Shown: positions 49,261 to 55,357 of the stretch, piece by piece
Layout: each line of letters starts with the position of its first letter
How positions within the stretch are numbered: the stretch's first letter is position 1
Assembly: GCA_934643825.1 (NCBI GenBank)
Contig: CAKUCW010000015.1
Span: 1 to 55,357 of the forward strand
Source of the DNA: an uncultured Clostridia bacterium
GTDB taxonomy: Bacteria > Bacillota > Clostridia > Christensenellales > Aristaeellaceae
DNA length: 55,357 nucleotides
Direction of reading: 5' to 3'
Program-made: the position numbers and the translations under genes
The notes under the pieces: generated by a model
Seen by the model: only the letters and a program-made list of their open reading frames with translations
Told to the model about the DNA's origin: nothing
Database searches by the model: none

Positions 49261-49836
49261 GTGAAAAAGATGATTGCACTGCTTGCGCTGTGCGCGGTTC
49301 TGCCGGTTTGTGCCATCGCCGAGCAGCCGGAATACGTTTTTGAAGCTGAGTACACCTATCTGGAAGGCCTTGAGGGTCTGGGCGTTTCCGGTTCCCCGAC
49401 CGGCATCGGTCTGGCTTCCGAATCCTCCGAGGCGAGCAACGAGTTCTACGTCGGCAACCTCGGCGTGAACAGCCCCATCACCTTCAAAATCACCGCCGAT
49501 CAGGCGACGACCGCGACGCTGAAGATTCGCGTCGGCACCAACGTTCTGGGCGCCCAGAAGTGGAATCCGACCTCCTTTATCATCACGGTCAACGGCACCC
49601 CGATCGAGTATGAAGAGTTCGAAACCGCTCCGGGCGACAATCCCGCGGATCAGCAGAACTTCAAGTACAAGACCATCGGCGACATCGAGCTGGCAGCCGG
49701 CGAAAACGAGATCGTGTTTGTTGCGGGCGATAACACCTATCGCAGCAACCTGCCCTCCGCGCCGTCCATCGACTGCATCAAGCTCATCACCTCTGCCACG
49801 CTGACCATGGAAGAGTATCCTGAGAACATCGAATAA
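49261..49836 (+). CDS. Small secreted protein, carbohydrate-binding-module-like
   Basis: A 191-aa exported protein. The signal peptide (first ~20 residues, ending AIA) starts at a GTG with GCGAGGA upstream. The remaining body is a beta-sandwich pattern: YVFEAEYTYLEG at the start, ITFKITADQATTATLKIRVG in the middle, and ELAAGENEIVFVAGDN..IDCIKLIT at the end. This is the layout of CBM6/CBM35-like modules, where the first Glu-Ala-Glu and the last Asp-x-I-x-L/I strands hold calcium and sugar. No catalytic part is present. Between two GH3 genes, it likely helps bind the same glycan. Confidence 0.7.
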   Translation: MKKMIALLALCAVLPVCAIAEQPEYVFEAEYTYLEGLEGLGVSGSPTGIGLASESSEASNEFYVGNLGVNSPITFKITADQATTATLKIRVGTNVLGAQKWNPTSFIITVNGTPIEYEEFETAPGDNPADQQNFKYKTIGDIELAAGENEIVFVAGDNTYRSNLPSAPSIDCIKLITSATLTMEEYPENIE

Positions 49837-49846
49837 TCAACCGTCG

Positions 49847-49892
49847 GCACCGTGGGGCAAAAGAGCGTTTGCGAATCCTCACGGTGTTCTTT
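49847..49892 (+). terminator. Terminator after the CBM-like gene
   Basis: CACCGTGGGG..CCTCACGGTG hairpin followed by TTCTTTTTTGC. It separates the CBM-like gene from the second GH3 gene, so the latter may be transcribed partly on its own. Confidence 0.75.
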
Positions 49893-49926
49893 TTTGCTTA
49901 ACCATCCAATAAAAGGTGACTGCAAC

Positions 49927-52863
49927 ATGAAATCGAAACATAAGCGTATCAAAATCTGGGCGATTGTCACCGCCATTCTGCTGGTGCTGATCGTCGCCGT
50001 CAACGTCGTTCTGGTGAAGGTGCCGATCGCATCCAACTCGCTGAACCTGCTCTTCGGCGGCGAGCGTGCCATCGTTTCCGAGCGCAAAAACGACATGACC
50101 AAGGCAGAAGCCCTCAAGGCGGCAGAAGATTTCGTCATTGAGGTCGAAAAGGAAGGCATCACGCTGCTCAAGAACGACAACGCCGCCCTTCCTCTTGCCA
50201 ACGCGCCCCATGTGAGTGTATTCGGCAAGAACAGCGTCGATCTGGTTTATTCCGGCTCCGGTTCTGCCGGCAACTCTTCTTCCTCTGTGAAGACGCTGTA
50301 TGAGAGCCTGGAGGCGGCGGGCATCGTCTGCAACCCCGCCCTCAAGAGCTTTTACGAGAATAAGTCGCAGTCCGGCGACGGTCGTCCCGACAACCCGGCG
50401 ATGACCTCCGGTCAGCGTCTTGCGGGCTTCGCCACCGGCGAAACGCCGCTCACCTCGTATACCAGCAGCGTGACGGACAGCTACGCCGACTACAAGGACG
50501 CGGCAATCGTGGTCTTCTCCCGCATCGGCGGCGAGGGCTTCGACCTGCCCCGCTCCATGGCGACGGACTTCACCCTGTCCTCCGCGGTCAGCGGCGCTTC
50601 CTCCGCAAGCAGCCATTATCTCCAGCTGGACGTCAACGAGCAGGCGCTGCTCGACCACGTCAAGGCAAACTTTGACCGCGTGATCGTCGTGCTGAACACC
50701 GGCTCGACGATGGAAATCGACGCGCTCAAGCAGGATGACGGCATCGACGCCATCCTGTGGATGGGCTTCCCCGGCTCGACCGGCGTGATGGCGCTCGGCT
50801 CTGTCCTCACCGGCGAAACCACGCCTTCCGGTCACACCGTGGATACTTGGGCTGTGGATTTCACCAAGGATCCGACTTGGTACAACGCCGGCGTCTACGG
50901 CAGCGAATTCGGCAACCGTTACCTCTACAACGGCGAAAAGACGGACTACGCCTTCGTCAATTACGAAGAGGGCATCTACGTCGGCTATCGCTACTACGAG
51001 ACCCGCGGCTATGAAGAAGCCAAAACCGGCAACGAGGGCTGGTATGCGCAGAATGTCTCCTACCCCTTCGGCTACGGTCTGAGCTACACGACCTTCGATT
51101 GGGATGTCAAGTTCGACACGGCAGACGGCAGCGCCATCCATGCGGATGACACGCTCGGCGTGACCGTAACCGTCAAGAACACCGGCAGCGTCGCGGGCAA
51201 GGACGTCGTTCAGCTGTATTACAGCGCCCCGTATGATTACGAAGGCAACGCGATCGAAAAGCCCTATGTCGTTCTGGGCGACTTCGTCAAGACCAATCTG
51301 CTCCAGCCCGGCGAGAGCCAGGAGATGAAACTCAGCCTGAAGGTCAGCGACATGAAGTCCTACGACTATGCCGACGCAAACCAGAATGGCTTTGCGGGCT
51401 ATGAGCTGGACGCGGGCAGCTATCAGCTCTTCGTTTCCAGCGACGCGCACACGCCCAAGGCGTCCGCGACCTATGACCTCGGCGAAGCCGTGCAGCTTGC
51501 AACCGAGCTGAACGCGCAGGGCGAGGAAGTCGCGGTTGAAAACCGCTTTGATGACGTCAGCGCGGGCATCTACGGCACCAACACCTACGCTTCTTATGTG
51601 ACCCGCAAGGACTTTGAGGGCACCCTGCCGCAGGCTTATCTGGCAGACGAAGCGCGTACCCTGACCGATTCGCTGATGAGCGCACTGGACGAATCCAAGA
51701 AGCGCAAGTATACCGCTTCCGACGAGGGTCAGCCGTGGCAGGTAACGGACGGCGCAAGCGAGGTCACGCCCGTGAACAACGGCATCTTCCTGCGTGCCAT
51801 GCTCGAGGATTCCGAAGGCAATCTCACCGACCATGTGGATTTCGACGATCCGCGCTGGGAACAGCTGCTCGACGAGATCAGCTTGGACGAGATGAAGAAC
51901 CTGGTCGGCTTCGGCGCGTTCCGCACCAATTCCGTCGCCGGCGTGGACGGCATCGTCGATAAGCCCATGACCATCGACGCGGACGGTCCTTCCGGCTTCA
52001 CCAGCTTCATTTCCGAAGCCGATGTATACGGCACCTGCCTGTATCAGGCGGAAGCCGTCATGGGCGCAACCTGGAACGTCGAGCTGGCGCGTCAGATGGG
52101 CGAAATCGTCGGCGATGAAGGCAATGTCGGCAACGAAAAGACCGGTGTGCCCTACTCCGGCTGGTATGCGCCTGCGGTGAATATCCATCGTTCGCCCTTC
52201 GCCGGTCGAAACTGGGAATACTACTCCGAGGACGGTCTGCTCTCCGGCAAGCTCGCCGCGAACGTTGTGCAGGGCGCTCAGAACAAGGGCTTGTATTGCT
52301 ATGTCAAGCACTTCGCCGTCAACGATCAGGAAACCGACCGTGAATACAACGGCATTCTGGTTTGGGCGAACGAGCAGGCGATGCGCGAGCTGTATCTCAA
52401 GCCGTTTGAAATCGCGATCAAGGAAGGCGGCGCTCACGGCATCATGTCCTCCTTCAACCGTTTGGGCATGACGTGGGCTGGCGGCAGCTATCCGCTGCTG
52501 ACCTCCGTGCTGCGCGATGAATGGGGCTTCCATGGCATGGTCATCACGGATTACAGCCTGAACACCTACACCCATGTTGACGAAATGATCCGTGCGGGCG
52601 GCGACCTGTTCCTCACGCAGGACACCAAGAAGTTCTACAAGGACGACGACGCGACGCAGATTGCGCTGCTGCGTCAGGCAACGAAGAACATCCTGTATAC
52701 GGTGGTCAACAGCAACGCCATGAACATCGAAACGACCGGCTATCTGCCGCCGCTTTGGCAGGTCGTTTGGCAGTACGCGCAGATCGGTCTGATTGCGCTG
52801 CTGGCTGTCTGGGGCGTTCTCGCCTTTGTGACGGCGCGGAAAAAGGATAAGAAAGCGAAGTAA
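49927..52863 (+). CDS. Membrane-anchored glycoside hydrolase family 3 enzyme, permuted domains
   Basis: 978 aa. A paralogue of the enzyme at 45980 with the same reversed order: sandwich domain (about 60–350), fibronectin-like (about 400–510), TIM barrel (about 620–940) with likely nucleophile Asp 875 in GFHGMVITDYSLNTY. It differs in being held to the membrane at both ends: residues about 10–30 form an N-terminal helix (IWAIVTAILLVLIVAVNVVL) and about 945–967 a C-terminal helix (IGLIALLAVWGVLAFVTARK) with a basic tail. The pair may act in series: one enzyme secreted, one fixed to the cell. ATG 49927 follows AAAAGGTGA. Confidence 0.9.
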   Translation: MKSKHKRIKIWAIVTAILLVLIVAVNVVLVKVPIASNSLNLLFGGERAIVSERKNDMTKAEALKAAEDFVIEVEKEGITLLKNDNAALPLANAPHVSVFGKNSVDLVYSGSGSAGNSSSSVKTLYESLEAAGIVCNPALKSFYENKSQSGDGRPDNPAMTSGQRLAGFATGETPLTSYTSSVTDSYADYKDAAIVVFSRIGGEGFDLPRSMATDFTLSSAVSGASSASSHYLQLDVNEQALLDHVKANFDRVIVVLNTGSTMEIDALKQDDGIDAILWMGFPGSTGVMALGSVLTGETTPSGHTVDTWAVDFTKDPTWYNAGVYGSEFGNRYLYNGEKTDYAFVNYEEGIYVGYRYYETRGYEEAKTGNEGWYAQNVSYPFGYGLSYTTFDWDVKFDTADGSAIHADDTLGVTVTVKNTGSVAGKDVVQLYYSAPYDYEGNAIEKPYVVLGDFVKTNLLQPGESQEMKLSLKVSDMKSYDYADANQNGFAGYELDAGSYQLFVSSDAHTPKASATYDLGEAVQLATELNAQGEEVAVENRFDDVSAGIYGTNTYASYVTRKDFEGTLPQAYLADEARTLTDSLMSALDESKKRKYTASDEGQPWQVTDGASEVTPVNNGIFLRAMLEDSEGNLTDHVDFDDPRWEQLLDEISLDEMKNLVGFGAFRTNSVAGVDGIVDKPMTIDADGPSGFTSFISEADVYGTCLYQAEAVMGATWNVELARQMGEIVGDEGNVGNEKTGVPYSGWYAPAVNIHRSPFAGRNWEYYSEDGLLSGKLAANVVQGAQNKGLYCYVKHFAVNDQETDREYNGILVWANEQAMRELYLKPFEIAIKEGGAHGIMSSFNRLGMTWAGGSYPLLTSVLRDEWGFHGMVITDYSLNTYTHVDEMIRAGGDLFLTQDTKKFYKDDDATQIALLRQATKNILYTVVNSNAMNIETTGYLPPLWQVVWQYAQIGLIALLAVWGVLAFVTARKKDKKAK

Positions 52864-52989
52864 GGATATGTCCCGCTAACATCGACTGCTTACCGCCCGG
52901 CGGCGCGGCAATTCGCGTCCGCCGACGGATGGCAAAAGAAGATGCGGGGCTTTCCTCCCGGCTCTCGCCGGAACATCGTTTTCAAGCAT

Positions 52990-53027
52990 ACGAGAACCTC
53001 CCGATGCACTTCTGCGTCGGGAGGTTT
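52990..53027 (+). terminator. Terminator downstream of the GH3 cluster
   Basis: AACCTCCCGA..TCGGGAGGTT stem followed by a T-run on the plus strand. Confidence 0.8.
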
Positions 53028-53035
53028 TTTAACGT

Positions 53036-53123
53036 ATAGGAAATTACGCAAAACCGCCCGCGTGTGCAAGACTTTGTCGCGTGGTGGACTTCGGCGGAGG
53101 TGAAGGCGGGCTCAGCCCGCTTC
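53036..53123. repeat. Dispersed repeat family C, inverted copy
   Basis: A reverse-complement copy of family C (ATTACGCAAAACCGCCCGCG … GGCGGGCTCAGCCCGC). It abuts a family B element at 53124, so the two families are joined here. Confidence 0.75.
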
Positions 53124-53245
53124 AGCTTGTTGACATAAGCAAACTTGGCTTGAATAGCAAAATCAAGACATTCAGCTATTCTTTCATTTGTGGAAAGGGC
53201 TATTCTCCCCCGAATGGGGGAAAATAGCCTTTTGTCTACCGTCTG
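53124..53245. repeat. Dispersed repeat family B, copy 3
   Basis: CAGCTTGTTGACATAAGC … GTCTACCGTCTG, with the hairpin partly degraded (CTATTCTCCCCCGAATGGGG). It is full length, like the copy inside the BREX switch. Confidence 0.85.
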
Positions 53246-53280
53246 TAAGCTTGCAAATGCCTCTACGATTCTGTCTGTTG

Positions 53281-53475
53281 CTACGACGATATCCCCTGCT
53301 TCTGAAGAAAACGCCAAACAGTATCCATGCTTTCCGGAAGATTCAATGTTTCTATAATCTCCAAGCAAGTAATATCCGGCTGTTTTTTCATAAGCGCAAG
53401 GATATTCTGTTGGTCTGTATCAGAGAGTTTTTGGCTTCTTACTGCGGAGATAGGTTTGAGTTTCATAAACAGCAT
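53281..53475 (-). pseudogene. Transposase helix-turn-helix remnant (IS630-like)
   Basis: A 64-codon fragment, LSDTDQQNILALMKKQPDIT followed by LEIIETLNLPESMDTVWRFL and ending at a stop. It reads like the N-terminal DNA-binding domain of IS630/Tc1-type transposases. There is no catalytic domain. Debris in a decayed region. Confidence 0.5.
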
Positions 53476-53485
53476 ATCTTCTAAC

Positions 53486-53974
53486 CTATTCTAATGGTAG
53501 GTATTCTTCCAGACATTGTCGAATCCGTGGCAGGTCCGGCACCAGTACGGACATTCCGCGAATACTGGCATAATAATAACAATCGTCTGCTGGGACTGTG
53601 TATGAATTTATTGATATCGAAGAAGCTAAGGGGAGCAGCCGGTAGACCAGCGACAATATTTCGCTGTCTGTCAAGTCAGTAGTCAAATAGGAACGCACAT
53701 TATACATCAAACCCAAAAGCTCACTTACAGACAAATTCTTTGCCTGTTCATACATAGCTGACAACACTTTTCGCTGACGCTCTGTACGGCCAAAATCGTT
53801 ATCAATTTTACGAGCACGGGCATACGTCAGAGCTTCAGCTCCATTCAAATGGTTCAAACCGGCAACGATAGAGGTATGATTACGCTTGTTGATATAAGCC
53901 GCCTCCGCAGAAGTCAGCTCAATGTCTATGCCACCGACCTTATCTATAATTGCCTCAAATCCCGCAAAATCCAC
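53486..53974 (-). pseudogene. LCP family protein, C-terminal fragment
   Basis: 162 codons from VDFAGFEAIIDKVGGIDIEL to the C-terminus, with AEALTYARARKIDNDFGRTE and QRKVLSAMYEQAKNL: the last two thirds of an LCP domain. The N-terminal membrane anchor and first core motifs are missing, and the GTG at 53974 that opens the frame is internal to the original gene. It is joined to a moeA fragment in a different frame at about 53975–53985. Less like the intact LCP at 42634 than a copy would be, so probably a different locus. Confidence 0.75.
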
Positions 53975-53975
53975 T

Positions 53976-54318
53976 TCAAGGTTTCACGTTATACCCCCTC
54001 GATGCATTCACACGCGGCGGCAGATGCAATCCGCCGTCCGGCAGAAATGTCACGTTCTCAATGGCGATGACAACGTCAAAGCGGTCGTCAAAATCGTCGC
54101 CGGTATCGGCTCGAACATAATCCTCGCCCAGCTTCCACGCGCTTGTGTCCGGCGTACCCTCTGCAAAGTCCGTTGAACGGACAGCGATACCATCCATGGT
54201 AGATGCGCGGACAACAGGCAGATCATACTGTGCAAATTGATCCTCTGCAAGAATCCGACCCGCAGCATCCTCCAGCCGTACCTGCTCTGTTTGTGTTACC
54301 GGCTTCCATGCGTCCAGT
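53976..54318 (-). pseudogene. moeA: moeA N-terminal fragment
   Basis: One frame reads AWKPVTQTEQVRLEDAAGRI, LAEDQFAQYDLPVVRASTMD, GIAVRSTDFAEG, DFDDRFDVVIAIENV and ends RGYNVKP. This is the start of MoeA, the molybdopterin molybdenumtransferase. The MPT-binding and catalytic middle part is absent, and the fragment runs into the LCP fragment. No other molybdenum cofactor gene is in the window. Confidence 0.7.
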
Positions 54319-54362
54319 ATAGTCTGACAATGAAGCCCTGCGGCGGTTCAAAGGCATATCGG

Positions 54363-54909
54363 GGTAATGATTATGTTGAGACACTTTCATCTGCAACAGT
54401 TAAGAAATGCTACACGGTTTTGACGGCAGGATTCTCGGATGCGAAAAAGTAGCACTATATCGACGAAATCCCGGAAATAAGTCCGCCGGTCGAAAAAGGG
54501 AAGAAACGTCGGATCTGGGAACCACAAAGGGTTTGGCAAAGCATTCAAAGAACTTCAGCGCACTCTGCGAATCCCCAAAGAGGAACAAATTGAATTTCAG
54601 GGGCTACGTAAGTCCGGACAAATGCACAAGGTGAGGCTTACCCAAAACAATTATCAGTTGGTCGCTGAAAACAGCGGTCAATCTCCAGAAGTCTTGATGA
54701 GCAACTACAACGAAGCACGGGAAATTGAGAAGCGTGCGCTTGCCGCAATGGTGGAAAGAAGTTTCTATCCAGAAATCGCCGTAAGCACCCCGCAGACAGC
54801 TTCCATTATGGAAGTGCTGAACCAAAATCCCGACCTTGCAGGTCAGATTTTGAAGAATCTGCTTCTTCAAACGGCTTATGCGCAACCGAACACCACAGTC
54901 ACAGATTAG
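54363..54909 (+). pseudogene. Tyrosine recombinase (integrase) remnant
   Basis: The first part, VETLSSATVKKCYTVLTAGF, resembles the core-binding domain of phage-type integrases. It meets a stop at 54450–54452, continues in the same frame (HYIDEIPEISPPVEKGKKRR), then shifts frame near 54525 into FGKAFKELQRTLRIPKEEQI, FQGLRKSGQMHKVRLTQNNY and ENSGQSPEVLMSNYNEAREI, the end of the catalytic domain. At least one nonsense and one frameshift mutation make it inactive. It points toward the tRNA-Thr gene. Confidence 0.6.
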
Positions 54910-55166
54910 CCAAGTTTAGCAGGCTCAGCCGCACCTGCTACCGGCGCATCTTATTAGCAGAGATACGGGCAAGGGATATGATCTTTGTCCGCATCTCTCC
55001 CCTTCTCACAAACCCAACTGAACTATAAAAAAAGCGGGCTGAGCCCGCCTTCACCTTCGCCGAAGTCCGCCACGCATCATAGTCTTGCTCACGCAGGCGA
55101 TTTTACGCAATTTCTTATACGTTAAAAAAATCGCCCTCCGTGTTTATAACGGAAGGCGATATTTCA
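54910..55166. repeat. Spacer with dispersed repeat family C copy
   Basis: No gene. A family C copy lies at 55033–55125 (AGCGGGCTGAGCCCGCCTTC … TTTTACGCAATTTC), followed by CGCCCTCCGTGTTTATAACG and GGAAGGCGAT, a hairpin that could terminate the tRNA-Thr transcript. Confidence 0.65.
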
Positions 55167-55242
<76 letters not shown>

Positions 55243-55357
55243 ACACGCGAATAAATATACTGTTGCGTTGCGTAGAACATATCCTTACCAATTATATGTT
55301 CAGTGGGTATTTTACTCGCTTAGTGGATACTTGCAGTTGATTTTGGGACGACACGGC

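Noticed and set aside
45950..52575. Open frames of 1045 and 898 codons on the minus strand opposite the GH3 genes
   Set aside because: Mirror frames of strongly biased coding sequence; composition is unlike a protein and there are no starts with ribosome sites.

Overview
This looks like chromosomal DNA of a fairly GC-rich Gram-positive bacterium of the Clostridia (Firmicutes), probably a gut anaerobe. The evidence is an L21–Prp–L27 ribosomal operon in which L27 carries the cleavable N-terminal extension, an SOS box of the GAAC-N4-GTTC type, a DUF1292 protein, LytR-CpsA-Psr proteins, an RsfA-like regulator and a FeoA–FeoA–FeoB iron operon with a DtxR-type regulator. I cannot assign a genus from sequence alone.

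Layout. 1–480: tandem ~320-bp units that each encode a small membrane peptide. 600–2450: rplU-prp-rpmA and deoC (minus strand). 2.6–11.5 kb: an acetyltransferase, SOS-controlled uvrB-uvrA, a ribbon-helix-helix protein and uvrC. 11.5–17.6 kb: a triplicated hairpin repeat, DUF1292, a ZIP transporter, the feo operon, its probable DtxR-family regulator and a TetR-family regulator. 17.8 kb: tRNA-Ala. 18.2–21.3 kb: a Crp-type regulator, a LacI-type regulator and a secreted nucleoside hydrolase. 21.9–37.5 kb: a BREX type 1 phage-defence island. 38.4–45 kb: a hypothetical protein, a phasin-like protein with an AarF/UbiB kinase, an RsfA-like regulator, an LCP protein and a CapA-like protein. 45.4–53 kb: two glycoside hydrolase family 3 enzymes with permuted domain order around a small carbohydrate-binding-like protein. 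53–55.2 kb: a decayed island (transposase, LCP, moeA and integrase fragments) beside tRNA-Thr.

The most interesting system is the BREX island. The operon brxA-brxB-brxC-pglX-pglZ-brxL lies on the minus strand, followed by a zinc-ribbon gene. Three features stand out. (1) Between brxA and a serine recombinase gene lies a 269-bp segment bounded by perfect 19-bp inverted repeats. It contains one textbook sigma-A promoter, which here points away from brxA, and a terminator that faces brxA. Flipping the segment would place the promoter about 50 nt upstream of the brxA start. This looks like a recombinase-controlled ON/OFF switch for the whole defence operon, captured in the OFF state. In the OFF state the same promoter would transcribe antisense to the recombinase. 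(2) pglX is divided into two genes (846 + 329 codons) that together equal a normal PglX, and a 165-codon gene with an ADP-ribosyltransferase-like start lies exactly in the break. (3) The break and the preceding target-recognition region are clearly AT-richer than the rest, which suggests that a specificity cassette carrying the extra gene was swapped in. A 125-bp dispersed repeat sits inside the switch, a second copy lies just beyond the other end of the operon, and a third lies near 53.1 kb.

Other regulation can be read directly. TTAG-N6-CTAA boxes overlie the feo promoter. A GTGA-N6-TCAC site sits at about -41.5 of the crp-lacI promoter, with a LacI-like palindrome just downstream. A perfect LexA box overlaps the uvrB -35 element. 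Four families of hairpin-rich intergenic repeats are scattered through the window.
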